The notes: generated from the sequence alone by a model not told the origin. A stretch of 64,000 bases of DNA from NORP240 sp038134485 (GCA_038134485.1 JAYPVG010000015.1:4622-68621), one strand, 5' to 3'. Shown: positions 36,090 to 45,804, counted from the stretch's first letter. Program-made: numbers and translations.

Positions 36090-36294
36090 GTTTCTACTCC
36101 GGTTCTTAATTACTACGTACAGAGCATATAGAGGCTGAAGCCGCGAGTCCACCGACTACAGAGCCATGCGAGCGGCTGGATGCAAGGCTGGATCACCCGA
36201 TATTGGGGGACCGGGTAGACTTGTCGAGGCGTGACGCTTATTCTCGGGAAGCTGAAGATACTGAGGCGACCACGGAGCTTCCTGAACTTAAGTC

Positions 36295-36924
36295 ATGAAA
36301 CTTTATCATTGTCACAACTCCAGGTCTGTAAGGCCTTTATGGGCGCTGGAAGAAATGGGTCTTGACTACGAACTTGTCGTCATGGATTTTCCGCCGCGAA
36401 CGGAATATCCCGGGTATCTCGACATCAACCCCCTCGGCACGGTACCGACCTTCATCGACGGAGATGTGACCATGACCGAATCGACGGCAATCTGCCAGTA
36501 CCTGGTCGACAAGTTTGGTCCCCATCCGATAGGCGTAACCAGCGACGAACCTCACTATGGTGACTACCTGAACTGGCTGCATCGAAGCGACGCTACCCTG
36601 ACTTTCCCCCAGGCGCTGGTTTTACGGTATACCCGGCTGGAGCCCGAAGAGCGACGTATACCGCAGGTGGTTGAGGACTATACGATCTGGTACCTGTCCA
36701 GGCTTCGCTCGGTGGAAGCGGCCCTCGAGGGCAAGCAATTTCTGGTCGGCGACAGGTTCACGATCGCCGATATCGCCGTCAGCTTCGCGCTGCAGATGGG
36801 TGAACGGCTGGGAATCAATGCCCGCTACAAACCCAATTGTCTGCGCTATCTGGCCGAAATGAAGGAGCGGCCGGCATTTGTCCGCGCTCAGGCAAGAAGT
36901 GCAGCTGAGAAAAATCCCGCTTAG
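36295..36924 (+). CDS. Glutathione S-transferase
   Basis: The 209-residue protein has the thioredoxin-like N-domain (MKLYHCHNSRSVRPLWALEE), with the catalytic Ser or Cys region near residue 9. The cis-Pro loop is in LGTVPTFIDGD, and the glutathione-binding TESTAICQYLVDKFG is clear. The all-alpha C-domain has FLVGDRFTIADIAVSFAL, the conserved N-capping box. It conjugates or reduces using glutathione in the cytoplasm. Its stop overlaps the stop of the phosphatase gene by 4 bp, so the two are convergent. The substrate is not evident. Confidence 0.88.
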   Translation: MKLYHCHNSRSVRPLWALEEMGLDYELVVMDFPPRTEYPGYLDINPLGTVPTFIDGDVTMTESTAICQYLVDKFGPHPIGVTSDEPHYGDYLNWLHRSDATLTFPQALVLRYTRLEPEERRIPQVVEDYTIWYLSRLRSVEAALEGKQFLVGDRFTIADIAVSFALQMGERLGINARYKPNCLRYLAEMKERPAFVRAQARSAAEKNPA

Positions 36925-38588
36925 CCGAGTTCTACCGTATGGTAGGGCTGCAAGGTATCAATCGCCTCGAGCGGCTCGCTGTTCACGTCCCATTTGAAGA
37001 GTTGTGCCGTGATTCGATCACCTTCGAAGTCAACCAGAGTAAAACCGTGCTGCTCGTAGGGGACAACCTGCTCATCAAAGTCCAGGTACCGGGACGGCAT
37101 GGCCCGGGCGCTCCGCACCACCGACGGAAAGCCGCGAATCGACGTGCTTACCGGACCACTGAGAATCGTAGTTATCGGGTTGCTGCTAAAATCCAGGTTG
37201 CCGGCACCGTGAATGGCTCCTACTCCTGTTGCGTGCAGGTCGCCGCTGATTATCAGCGGCACGCGGTGACGCATGTTTGCCAGTGACTGCATCAGTCGGT
37301 CGTGTTGATCGAGCCACCCTCTCTGCCAGTGCGGTTTGGCGATATCAGTGCTCAACTGGCCGGTAGCAGGGTCCAGTGTGTCGGGGTACCACTCACCCCA
37401 TTTTCCCGCTGACCAGCCAGGAGGATTGGATGGCACATGAATAAGGTGCCTGGTATCCCGCGAAGCGGTTCTTTCGTGCAGCCAGTCCTCCACTATCGGG
37501 TCGAGAAATGCCGCGTTCATCTCGCCCACTTGCAAGGTTCGGCGCACATCGTATAGCAACACTTCGGCCAGGTTACCGTAGCGCAGGGTACCGAAGCTTT
37601 CCGAAAGCTCGCCCCGCTCACTGCGGCTCGACCAGGGGAGCCCGATCGGCCGGGTGGAGTCAGCCAGAAACTCCGGGTAGTAAAGCTGCTGAGTGACCCG
37701 CGCCAGCTGCAGCTGAAACCAGGGTACCGGGTAGGTCAGCGGCGAATCGTTTTCCCAGTGGTCATGATCGTCCTGCAGGAAAAACATGGGCGTGGAACGA
37801 AAATCGGTACCGTAAACGGGAACGATCTGGGGGCCTGCCGCCAGTTTGAGTGCGGCCTCGTTGTGACCGCCGAACACGCGCGCAGCAAAATCAAAATTTG
37901 ACTCACGCCCCTCGGGGCTCAAGTCGCCCGCACCTTCGCCCTGCCAGGTATGCAGGTCCCAGTAGATATGATCTCCATTGGCAATAGCCGCGTCAGGCGC
38001 AAATGCCAGCCCGCGTCGCAAGAGCCGATTGCGAATGGCAGTTGGCAAATTCCCACTGCGTTCGCCAATTCCAGTGTAGCTGCCCTCGGGACCCCCGGCG
38101 CAGGTGTAGATGAGCAGCCGCAATCGATCCACATTCTGGTCGGGAGCCGGAAATGTCGAAAGCGGCCAGGAATCACACAATGGCATACCGCTCGCGTCCA
38201 TTAAGGACAGCTCATAGCGAGTAGCAGGTGACAGGTCTTCCAGATAAAACTGCCAGAATTCTCCCCCGGTATCGCTCATTCGACCTGCCACGCGCCTGAC
38301 CGAACCGCCAGACTGCAAACGAAGCTCGGGGGCATCGCCAAGCGGGCGCGCAATCGAGGTCTTGATGAGCATGCAGCTGTCGCTGACACCGGGGAGTATA
38401 TGGCGCACCTGCCCGGCATCCCAGCCGTCGAGACTCACCGTCGCAGCCTGTTGTGCCATGAGCGCCTGCCAGGGCCAGCTGCCCACCCACGCCGCCGCCG
38501 CGCCACTGGCAGTGGATTTCAGGAACCTGCGACGGCCGCTACTGACAAGTCTGGGAGATTGGTTCCTGAAAAAATTGCGATTGCTCAT
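36921..38588 (-). CDS. PhoD-type metallophosphatase, Tat-exported
   Basis: I start at the ATG at 38588, which gives a twin-arginine signal (SSGRRRFLKSTASGAAAAW); the frame extends to 38753 without support. The metallophosphatase motifs are in order: IANGDHIYWD, FLQDDHDHWEND, and IISGDLHATGVG, as in PhoD alkaline phosphatases. It should hydrolyse phosphodiesters or monoesters in the periplasm with bound Ca or Fe. A carbohydrate-binding-like region precedes the catalytic domain. It lies 40 bp downstream of the metallo-beta-lactamase-fold gene, so the two may be co-transcribed. Confidence 0.87.
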   Translation of the reverse strand: MSNRNFFRNQSPRLVSSGRRRFLKSTASGAAAAWVGSWPWQALMAQQAATVSLDGWDAGQVRHILPGVSDSCMLIKTSIARPLGDAPELRLQSGGSVRRVAGRMSDTGGEFWQFYLEDLSPATRYELSLMDASGMPLCDSWPLSTFPAPDQNVDRLRLLIYTCAGGPEGSYTGIGERSGNLPTAIRNRLLRRGLAFAPDAAIANGDHIYWDLHTWQGEGAGDLSPEGRESNFDFAARVFGGHNEAALKLAAGPQIVPVYGTDFRSTPMFFLQDDHDHWENDSPLTYPVPWFQLQLARVTQQLYYPEFLADSTRPIGLPWSSRSERGELSESFGTLRYGNLAEVLLYDVRRTLQVGEMNAAFLDPIVEDWLHERTASRDTRHLIHVPSNPPGWSAGKWGEWYPDTLDPATGQLSTDIAKPHWQRGWLDQHDRLMQSLANMRHRVPLIISGDLHATGVGAIHGAGNLDFSSNPITTILSGPVSTSIRGFPSVVRSARAMPSRYLDFDEQVVPYEQHGFTLVDFEGDRITAQLFKWDVNSEPLEAIDTLQPYHTVELG

Positions 38589-38628
38589 GGTGGATTCCCC
38601 TTTTCCCCCGCGACTTCCTGGTCTGCTG

Positions 38629-39534
38629 CTAGTCGGTATATTCACCGTAGGCTCGCAACAGCCATTGCGCAGTATTGTCGTTGGCCGGGGCGAAGCCTTC
38701 GGCCGGCTGAGTATCAAGCATGGCCTGGGGTGTGAGCCCCTGCACCTTGGCACGCACCAGATTCCCGCGGATCACGACAAGCATGTCGCGGTATTCACGC
38801 AAATCCTGACGGCTGGATAACTGTCCGTGTCCGGGAATAATGATGGTGTCGTCATTAATAATTCCATCAATTCTCCACAGGGCCTCGATCATGCCGTCGA
38901 GGCTGCCACCGTTATTCTGATCAATAAAAGGCAGGCCGTAACGCACGAACATATCGCCTGTGTGCATGACATTAGCGTCGCGAAAATACACCTGAGTATC
39001 ACCATCGGTGTGCCCGTCACCGTTGTTAACAAAGTCGACATCATTGCCATTGAAATAGAATCGCATGGCATCAAAGTAGGTGATAGTGGGCAGACCGACC
39101 GAGTCGTAGGCTTCCTGCTCCCTGCCACTGGCCAGAACCTGAGTGGACTCCATGCGCCGTCGCGCATTGTCATGGGCAACGATGTAGGCCCCGGCGCGAC
39201 CGAAATTTTCATTGCCATCGGTGTGATCGTAATGGAAGTGACTGTTCACCACAAAGGTCACCGGCTGATCGGTCAATTCGGCGATGGCAGCAGCGATTTT
39301 ATCGCTCAGGGGTGCAAACTGATCGTCCACGATCATAGTGCCGTCCTCGCCGATCGAGACTCCGATATTTCCGCCGCTGCCCTGCAACATGTAGATACCA
39401 TCCCTGACGGAGGTGGTAGTGATCTGAACTGCATCGAAGTCCTGACCGTAAGCCGCCGAGATAGCGGTCAGAGACAAGGCGAATGATAGCGCCGCCAGTG
39501 AGGGGTGTATCCAGGGTGTCTTTTTGATTGTCAT
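38629..39534 (-). CDS. Exported metallo-beta-lactamase-fold hydrolase
   Basis: The 301-residue protein has a signal peptide (ALSFALSLTAISAAYGQ) and the MBL zinc motif VVNSHFHYDHTDGNENF (HxHxDH). Further ligands are the His in NNGDGHTDGDTQ and the His of IPGHGQL. Export and the family spread (glyoxalase-like, lactonase, beta-lactamase) do not allow a substrate call. The layout resembles periplasmic MBL proteins in detoxification. The gene is 40 bp upstream of the PhoD-type gene on the same strand. Confidence 0.85.
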   Translation of the reverse strand: MTIKKTPWIHPSLAALSFALSLTAISAAYGQDFDAVQITTTSVRDGIYMLQGSGGNIGVSIGEDGTMIVDDQFAPLSDKIAAAIAELTDQPVTFVVNSHFHYDHTDGNENFGRAGAYIVAHDNARRRMESTQVLASGREQEAYDSVGLPTITYFDAMRFYFNGNDVDFVNNGDGHTDGDTQVYFRDANVMHTGDMFVRYGLPFIDQNNGGSLDGMIEALWRIDGIINDDTIIIPGHGQLSSRQDLREYRDMLVVIRGNLVRAKVQGLTPQAMLDTQPAEGFAPANDNTAQWLLRAYGEYTD

Positions 39535-39757
39535 TAGCCTGCTCCTGTTTGCGAGAGGTGAGAGTCACAACTCTAGCGCGAAGAGTGCAAAAGTGACAGT
39601 TTTTTAAGCTCTACCCGGTGGAATGTGAAGCCCGATTAATGTCCTGCAGGATAAACGTGCTAGGATTGCGCAGCACCGGCTGGCAGCGAGTAGCAATCCG
39701 ATCGTGGGATGACTGCTTCCATGTCGCGCCGACAGGGTATTACAGGCTGGAGATTCG

Positions 39758-40216
39758 ATGCAGCAGAATTACTATTTCGAAGACTTTGAGATCGGAACTT
39801 GCCATCAGTTTGGCCATTACGAGGTCACTCGGGAAGAGATTTTAGAATTTGCCGGCAAGTATGACCCGCAGCCCTTTCATCTGTCCGAAGAAGCCGGTCA
39901 GGCCATGCACTTCGGCGGGTTGTGCGCGTCGGGCTGGCACACCGGCGCCATGGTGATGCGCATGGTGGTAGACAATATGCCGCCAGGTGGTTCGGGGTCG
40001 CTCGGTTCGCCGGGACTCGACGAATTGCGCTGGACCAGACCGGTATTTCCAGGCGATACACTCAGAGTTGAGAGCACCGTGATCGACAAACGCGAGTCCC
40101 GCTCAAGACCCGACATGGGTACCGTATTTCTCGAAAACAAGGTATACAACCAGGCCGGCGAACTGGTGATGAGTTTTAAACCAATAGTTATGTATAAACG
40201 AAAACCGGAGAAGTAA
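39758..40216 (+). CDS. MaoC-family (R)-hydratase-like protein
   Basis: The 152-residue protein has a single hot-dog fold with the hydratase signature FAGKYDPQPFHLSEEAG (Asp and His active-site residues) and GLCASGWHTGAMVMRM. It probably hydrates an enoyl thioester in the cytoplasm. It is the first of four close genes: VOC protein 2 bp later, lipoprotein immediately after that, then the ABC exporter. The acyl chain used is not predictable. Confidence 0.86.
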   Translation: MQQNYYFEDFEIGTCHQFGHYEVTREEILEFAGKYDPQPFHLSEEAGQAMHFGGLCASGWHTGAMVMRMVVDNMPPGGSGSLGSPGLDELRWTRPVFPGDTLRVESTVIDKRESRSRPDMGTVFLENKVYNQAGELVMSFKPIVMYKRKPEK

Positions 40217-40218
40217 AT

Positions 40219-40602
40219 ATGTTCAGTCACATTATGCTGGGCGCCAATGACGTCCAGAAGTCCAAGGCTTTCTATGATGCTACCCTGGGGGCGCTCGGCT
40301 ACCAACCCGGCGTGGTCGATGATAAAGGCAGGGCTTTCTGGATTTCCAAGTCGGGTATATTCGCGATCAGCACTCCTATCAACGGCGAGCCTGCCTGTCA
40401 CGGTAATGGTGGCACCATTGGCTTTGCGGCTGCCAGTCCGGAGGCCGCCGATGCCTGGCATGCGGCCGGAGTGGCGAGTGGAGGTACCGCCTGTGAAGAC
40501 CCTCCGGGTATTCGTGAAGGCAGCACCGGCAAGCTTTACCTTGCGTACTTGCGAGACCCGGACGGCAATAAACTGTGTGCACTGCACCGGATCGTCGAGT
40601 AA
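40219..40602 (+). CDS. VOC-family (glyoxalase-like) protein
   Basis: The 127-residue protein has the paired beta-alpha-beta-beta-beta modules of the vicinal oxygen chelate fold: MFSHIMLGANDVQKSKAFYD at the start and LYLAYLRDPDGNKLCALHR at the end. Metal-binding candidates are the first His and a C-terminal residue such as His. Members include glyoxalases and resistance proteins, so the reaction is open. It lies 2 bp after the MaoC gene and abuts the lipoprotein gene. Confidence 0.85.
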   Translation: MFSHIMLGANDVQKSKAFYDATLGALGYQPGVVDDKGRAFWISKSGIFAISTPINGEPACHGNGGTIGFAAASPEAADAWHAAGVASGGTACEDPPGIREGSTGKLYLAYLRDPDGNKLCALHRIVE

Positions 40603-40935
40603 TTGCGAATCAGAAACTTTAATCACGTCAGCATGTGTGTCGTCGCTGCGCTGGTATTAACCGGCTGCAGCGCAACACCGCCGCAGGATGCGGAACAGAT
40701 CACCTGGTATGCGGTCAATCCGGGCGGTACCCTGCGGATCTCCCTTTACGATCTCGTGTGCAATCGACAGATTGCCAACCTGCGCCTACCTTCGCGGCGG
40801 GAAACCGCAGTGACGACTTGCGTTGACGATAATGATCGCGCGTATGTGCGCTACCGCCCTCGCGGCTACTCCAGTCGTATGGAAGGTTGGACCTATAATC
40901 GCATTTATGCCAATCAACGGGTCTACGTTCAGTAA
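40603..40935 (+). CDS. Small lipoprotein of unknown function (TTG start)
   Basis: The start is TTG at 40603, directly after the VOC stop; the alternative ATG at 40633 would lose the charged signal region. The 110-residue product has a lipobox (VVAALVLTGCSA), so the mature protein is a membrane-anchored peptide of about 85 residues. It has two Cys residues and a basic, Tyr-rich C-terminal half (YVRYRPRGYSSRMEGWTYN). I do not recognise the family. It precedes the ABC exporter by 12 bp and is likely in the same operon. Confidence 0.65.
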   Translation: MRIRNFNHVSMCVVAALVLTGCSATPPQDAEQITWYAVNPGGTLRISLYDLVCNRQIANLRLPSRRETAVTTCVDDNDRAYVRYRPRGYSSRMEGWTYNRIYANQRVYVQ

Positions 40936-40947
40936 GGCGATTCGAAA

Positions 40948-42711
40948 ATGGTCAGGCACACACCAACCCCCGCCCTTCTCAACAAGGCAATCGTGTTTCT
41001 CTTACCATACAAGAAACAGATTGCTGTCGCCCTGATCGCGCTAATCGTTACGTCGGGATTGACCCTTGGTCTGGTGCAGTATGTGCGTATCATTGTCGAC
41101 AGCGGCTTCGTCGCCGCATCGACAACATCCCTCAATACCGCGGTGGCCGGTTTCATTGTAGTAGCCGTATTACAGGCGATCGGTACGTTCACGCGCTTTT
41201 ACTGGGTGTCCTGGCTGGGTGAGCGGGTGACCGCAGATATACGTAAGGCCGTTTTCAACCACATAATAGACCTGCACCCCGGCTATTTCGAAGCCAACCT
41301 CAGCGGCGAAATTTCTTCTCGGATAACTACCGACACGACTCTCATTCAGTCTGTAGTTGGGTCCTCTGCCTCGATTGCACTGCGCAATCTGCTGATGCTG
41401 GTGGGCGGCGTCATCCTCCTCTTTATCACCAACCCCAGGCTTACCAGCGTAGTTTTGATCTGCATACCACTAGTTATTGGTCCTATACTTTACTTCGGAC
41501 GCAAGGTACGGCGTCTGTCCCGCAGCAGCCAGGATGAAGTGGCCAACGTCGGTGCCTATGTAGGTGAAAGCATTCTGCAGATCAAAACCGTGCAGGCCTT
41601 CAATCATCAACAACACGATGACCAGATGTTTGGTGCACACGTTGAAAAAGCGTTCAAGGTGGCACTGAACCGCATCTGGATGCGTTCGGTCCTTATCGCC
41701 GTGGTGACCACTCTGGTGTTTGGCGCTCTTGGTGTAATGATCTGGGTTGGCGGCCAGGACGTGATCAGCGGGCGAATGTCACCCGGAGAGCTGACGGCCT
41801 TTGTGGCCTATGCCGTGCTGGTCGCCTCGGCGGTCGGAGCTATCAGCCAGGTAATCAGTGAGCTGCAACGCGCTGCCGGTGCACTGGAGAGGTTAATGGA
41901 GCTTCTGGAGGCCGAAAACGAGATCACCTCACCGCAAAATCCGCAGCACCTGAACGGTGAATTCAAGGGGAGGATTGATATCGACAATGTCAGATTTTGC
42001 TACCCTAGCAGGCCTGATACACCGGCACTTGATGGTGTGACCATGACCGTGCAGCCCGGTGAGAGCGTGGCCCTGGTGGGACCGTCCGGCGCCGGCAAAT
42101 CTACCCTGTTCGACCTCGTGCTGCGTTTCTACGACCCGCAATCCGGTGCAATCAGGCTTGATAACATCAATATTAAAGATCTGGATCCGCTCGAACTGCG
42201 TGGACACATCGCTATTGTTTCGCAGCAGCCCACCATGTTTACCGGCACAGTCTGGGACAATATTCGCTACGGACGACCTGATGCCTCCGACAAGGAGGTG
42301 CATGCAGCCGCCGAGGCGGCATTTGCCAGCGATTTCATCAACAGGCTTCCGGAAAGATATGAAAGCCACCTGGGCGAATCCGGTATTCGGCTGTCAGGGG
42401 GGCAACGGCAGCGGATCGCGATTGCTCGCGCGATTCTAAAAGACCCGGAAATTCTGTTACTGGACGAAGCCACCAGCGCGCTGGATGCAGAAAGCGAACA
42501 GAAAGTGCAGATGGCATTGGAGCAACTTATGGCGAACCGCACCTCGCTCGTCATCGCCCACCGGTTGGCCACGGTCATGAATGTCGACCGCATTGTCGTA
42601 CTGGAAGACGGTAAGGTTATCGACCAGGGTACCCACCGGGAATTGCTGCTGAGCTGCCCGCTGTACGCCAAGCTTGCCAACCTGCAGTTTGCCGAAGGGC
42701 GCGCAGCCTGA
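40948..42711 (+). CDS. ABC exporter half-transporter (membrane domain plus ATPase)
   Basis: The 587-residue protein has six predicted helices (about 20-310) and an ATPase domain with Walker A (GPSGAGKST), signature (LSGGQRQRIAIARA), Walker B (ILLLDEATSALD) and switch His in VIAHRLATV. It is a homodimeric type IV exporter like MsbA. The substrate is unknown. It ends the MaoC-VOC-lipoprotein group, with a 12-bp gap to the lipoprotein gene. No periplasmic adaptor or outer-membrane factor is adjacent. Confidence 0.92.
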   Translation: MVRHTPTPALLNKAIVFLLPYKKQIAVALIALIVTSGLTLGLVQYVRIIVDSGFVAASTTSLNTAVAGFIVVAVLQAIGTFTRFYWVSWLGERVTADIRKAVFNHIIDLHPGYFEANLSGEISSRITTDTTLIQSVVGSSASIALRNLLMLVGGVILLFITNPRLTSVVLICIPLVIGPILYFGRKVRRLSRSSQDEVANVGAYVGESILQIKTVQAFNHQQHDDQMFGAHVEKAFKVALNRIWMRSVLIAVVTTLVFGALGVMIWVGGQDVISGRMSPGELTAFVAYAVLVASAVGAISQVISELQRAAGALERLMELLEAENEITSPQNPQHLNGEFKGRIDIDNVRFCYPSRPDTPALDGVTMTVQPGESVALVGPSGAGKSTLFDLVLRFYDPQSGAIRLDNINIKDLDPLELRGHIAIVSQQPTMFTGTVWDNIRYGRPDASDKEVHAAAEAAFASDFINRLPERYESHLGESGIRLSGGQRQRIAIARAILKDPEILLLDEATSALDAESEQKVQMALEQLMANRTSLVIAHRLATVMNVDRIVVLEDGKVIDQGTHRELLLSCPLYAKLANLQFAEGRAA

Positions 42712-42866
42712 ACACCGAACCGGATTGACACAAGCGGGATTCACGAATGCGCCGGATCAGTCTCCCCACAGCTCATTCAGCACATCCAGTTCCTACTGTT
42801 CTTTTTCAATGTCAGGCTGGCGGCTCAAAAGTCAGTAAAAATACCCAGCGTAATGACCAGGCGCGC

Positions 42867-44240
42867 TCAGTCCGCCTGCTTCTGCTGTTCTGCCACGTAG
42901 ATGGCAAACTCACCCAGGGCGAGCATGACGGTGACACCCAACACCACGGAAAGCTGTATGCCTTCTCCCGGAACGAACATAAAAAGCACAATGGACAGTG
43001 CCAGTACCGTCACACAGGTCCAGGCGCAGAGTCGCGCCATCGGCAGCCCAAAGGGAATCTGAAACGGTCTGGGGTGGTCCGGATCCTCTTGCCGCATTTT
43101 AAGAAACGCCAGGACCATGCCTTCATAGGGCAGCAGAAAAATCACCGCACTGAACGTGAACAGCGACCAGAACAGGTCCTCATTGCTGCCGGACAGGAAT
43201 CCGTACAGTAAGAGGGTTGTCGTACTGACCAGGCCCATCAATACCGCGGAACCAACGGGCGTTCCCCGGGTCTTGCTTTCGATAGCAAAAACCGAAGGCA
43301 ATTCTCCTTCCATGGCAGCTTCCGCTGACGCCCTGTTGCAGCCCAATGCCCAGGTAACACTATTGGAAAAAAAGGTAAAAATGGCTGCCGAGCCGAGCAG
43401 GATGACGAATGCCTCTCCCAGTGCGCTGCCACCAAAAAATTGCGTCAGCGTATCAACCAGCCCTTCAACCAGATTGATGTCACTTACCGGAATTGCAGCC
43501 AGCACCGCCAGGGTACCCAGAATATACAGTAAAAGAATGATGATTCCGGAAATGAAGACTGCACGGGGCACATCCCGCGCAGGATTGGTCATTTCCTTGC
43601 TGCCGGCACTGACCAGTTCGAAACCCAACATGCCGTAAATAATTGCCGGAATGTACTGCAGACTGCTACCCCAGTCAGGTTTCAAATCGTCCCAGCCCAT
43701 GGAGTTGGCCAGACCGTTCTCGTGAATGTAATTGAATGCACCCAGAATCAATGCCAGGAAAATCAGGACTTTCAGCACGGCGCCGGCATTTGGCACCCAT
43801 TTACCCACATCGAGGGTCACCACATTGACCAGCACGGCGATCCAGGTCAGGGCAATGCCCAGTGTTATCTGCCAGCCCATACTCAGGTCGGGAATAAACA
43901 TCTGTTTGAAGACCCCGGCAAACAGCACATAAAGTGCCGGTATCCAGATCGCGGTGTTTACCCAGTAGCACCAGGTGACACGAGAAGCCCAGCGTGGGCC
44001 GAAGGCATCCCGGGTCCAGGCATAAATACCGCCCTGCTCCGGGTAGGAACACCCCATCTCCGCGCAGATCAGCGCGAAGGGAATGAAAAAGATGATGCCG
44101 AGAAATACCCACCAGAAAATACTTGAGGCGCCGATGGAGGCAGCGGCTGCCAGGGTATCCAGCAGCAGAATGGCGGATACTGTAAACAGCACCATGTCCC
44201 GCTGCCTGAGAGTCTTTTGATGTGTAATCTTCTCACTCAT
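42867..44240 (-). CDS. APC-family amino acid/polyamine permease
   Basis: The protein of about 457 residues has roughly twelve membrane helices and the helix 1 motif region TVSAILLLDTLAAAASIGAS. I start at the ATG at 44240 (MSEKITHQ). It should import putrescine or another polyamine or amine with protons, because it lies in the polyamine cluster beside the SpuC-type aminotransferase gene. Helices 1 and 6 (IIYGMLGFELVSAGSKEM) hold the substrate site in this family. The gene is preceded by two blocks of 12-13-bp tandem repeats. The substrate is inferred from context. Confidence 0.85.
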   Translation of the reverse strand: MSEKITHQKTLRQRDMVLFTVSAILLLDTLAAAASIGASSIFWWVFLGIIFFIPFALICAEMGCSYPEQGGIYAWTRDAFGPRWASRVTWCYWVNTAIWIPALYVLFAGVFKQMFIPDLSMGWQITLGIALTWIAVLVNVVTLDVGKWVPNAGAVLKVLIFLALILGAFNYIHENGLANSMGWDDLKPDWGSSLQYIPAIIYGMLGFELVSAGSKEMTNPARDVPRAVFISGIIILLLYILGTLAVLAAIPVSDINLVEGLVDTLTQFFGGSALGEAFVILLGSAAIFTFFSNSVTWALGCNRASAEAAMEGELPSVFAIESKTRGTPVGSAVLMGLVSTTTLLLYGFLSGSNEDLFWSLFTFSAVIFLLPYEGMVLAFLKMRQEDPDHPRPFQIPFGLPMARLCAWTCVTVLALSIVLFMFVPGEGIQLSVVLGVTVMLALGEFAIYVAEQQKQAD

Positions 44241-44305
44241 AACCAAACGGGTTTCCGGCAGCATCAGCCAGCGGACTATTCAGGCTTTTGGAGGCCGCTG
44301 CTTAA

Positions 44306-44354
44306 AGGTAGCCTTTCAAGGTACCTCTCAGGGTACCTGTCAAGGCTCCTGTCA
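44306..44354. repeat. Tandem 12-bp repeats upstream of the permease gene
   Basis: Four imperfect units stand in a row: AGGTAGCCTTTCA (44306-44318, 13 bp), then AGGTACCTCTCA, GGGTACCTGTCA and AGGCTCCTGTCA (12 bp each). The consensus is AGGTACCTSTCA. They lie 66-114 bp upstream of the permease ATG, in its probable leader or promoter. The spacing approximates one helical turn, which fits stacked protein binding or an RNA-based control. Confidence 0.8.
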
Positions 44355-44380
44355 GTGGGTCGTGATAATAGCACCTTTTG

Positions 44381-44422
44381 AAAATACCTCTGAAGGGTAT
44401 CTAACCAAGATACCTGACAAGG
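44381..44422. repeat. Second, degenerate block of the permease-upstream repeats
   Basis: Three further units with 12-14-bp spacing contain ATACCT, GTATCT and ATACCT. The inverted repeat ATACC and GGTAT at 44384-44400 also resembles the regulon element described elsewhere, with a longer spacer. It lies between the aminotransferase stop and the first repeat block. Confidence 0.5.
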
Positions 44423-44442
44423 GGCGTTAGCGGGCATTGCTA

Positions 44443-45804
44443 TCAAGCGATGCCGTAGTGCGCAGCTGTTTTATCGAGAGCGTCGGCAAATTTCCCGACC
44501 AGCGTATCGATCTCTTCTTTACTGCAGATCAATGGCGGCGCCGTAATCATGGCATCGCCCACTGCTCGCATCATCAGGCCATCGGCGATACAGGTATCAC
44601 GACAGAAAAACGCGCCCTCACCGTTGGGCGCCAGCCGTTGCCGGGACTCTTTATTCCCCACCAGCTCTATGGCGGCAAACATGCCCCTGCCTCGCACCTC
44701 TCCGACGATCGGATGATCAGCCAGCTGGCTTAGTCGTTCCTGAAAATAGGGGCCTGTCACATTCGCGGCTTCTTGGAAGATAGTGCTTTCGCGCATGATC
44801 TTCAGGGTTTCCAGGCCTGCCGCACAGGCTGCCGGATGCCCGGAATAAGTCAGGCCATGGGCAAATTCACCGTCATGGGCCAGCAACACGTCGGCCACCT
44901 TGTCGCCTACCATGACTCCGCCCAGGGGCAGGTAGCCATTGGTGACGGCCTTGGCAAACGTCATCAGGTCAGGACGTATTCCATAGGTTTCACTGCCAAA
45001 CCAGTTCCCGGTCCGACCGAAGCCACAGATGACTTCGTCCGCGATTAGCAAGATGTCGCGCTCGTCACAAATGCGCTGAATTTCTGGCCAGTAGCTGTCT
45101 GGTGGAATGATGACACCACCGGCACCCTGAACAGGTTCAGCAATAAAGGCAGCCACCTTGGTTTCGCCGATCTCGTCAATCTTGGCTTCCAGTTCCCGGG
45201 CCACCCGAATGCCAAACGCATTCTTATCTTCACCCGCACCCAGCTCGAACCAGTGAGGCTGATTGATATGATGCACATAGGTCAGGCCTATATGCTGTTT
45301 GTGCATGTTCTTCATGCCACCCAGGGAAGACGCCGCTATGGTGCTGCCGTGATAGGCGTTGTTACGACTGATGATCTGCTTCTTCTCGGGTTTGCCCAGC
45401 AGGTCATAGTATCTTTGCAAAAAGCGGATATTGGTGTCGTTGGCTTCGGAACCGGAGTTGGTGAAGAAAACATGATTGAACTGCGCGGGAGTAACACCGA
45501 CCAGTGCTTCTGCCAGCTCTACGGAAGGCTGGTTGGCGCACTTGAAAAAGTTATTGTAGTAAGGCAATTCCTGAAGCTGGTCAGCCGCCGCCTGCTTGAT
45601 GCTGTCCTGGCTGTAACCCAGACTGCAGCACCACAGACCGGACATACCGTCCAGTATTGGATTATCATCAGAATCGTAAATATAGACGTGCTCGGCTCGG
45701 GAAATGATACGTCCACCTTGCTGGCTGTATTCTTTCAGGTTTGTGAAAGGGTGCAGTTGATGCGAACGATCCCGGATACGGAGATTTTCAGTTTTATTAC
45801 CCAT
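44443..45804 (-). CDS. spuC: Class III aminotransferase, polyamine:pyruvate type (SpuC-like)
   Basis: The 453-residue protein is a class III PLP aminotransferase. PLP-binding Lys285 is in MTFAKAVTNGYLP, and SGSEANDTNIRFL, NNAYHGSTIAA and IADEVICGFGRTG are the standard motifs. The length (about 450) and sequence style match SpuC, which moves an amino group from putrescine, cadaverine or spermidine to pyruvate to give alanine. Alanine dehydrogenase in the same cluster would return the alanine to pyruvate. It diverges from the glutamine synthetase gene across a 154-bp region with two shared elements. Beta-alanine:pyruvate transaminase is a possible alternative. Confidence 0.85.
   Translation of the reverse strand: MGNKTENLRIRDRSHQLHPFTNLKEYSQQGGRIISRAEHVYIYDSDDNPILDGMSGLWCCSLGYSQDSIKQAAADQLQELPYYNNFFKCANQPSVELAEALVGVTPAQFNHVFFTNSGSEANDTNIRFLQRYYDLLGKPEKKQIISRNNAYHGSTIAASSLGGMKNMHKQHIGLTYVHHINQPHWFELGAGEDKNAFGIRVARELEAKIDEIGETKVAAFIAEPVQGAGGVIIPPDSYWPEIQRICDERDILLIADEVICGFGRTGNWFGSETYGIRPDLMTFAKAVTNGYLPLGGVMVGDKVADVLLAHDGEFAHGLTYSGHPAACAAGLETLKIMRESTIFQEAANVTGPYFQERLSQLADHPIVGEVRGRGMFAAIELVGNKESRQRLAPNGEGAFFCRDTCIADGLMMRAVGDAMITAPPLICSKEEIDTLVGKFADALDKTAAHYGIA

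Noticed and set aside
38827..39486. 219-codon plus-strand frame opposite the metallo-beta-lactamase-fold gene
   Set aside because: The minus-strand gene has the HxHxDH motif and signal peptide; the plus frame has none.
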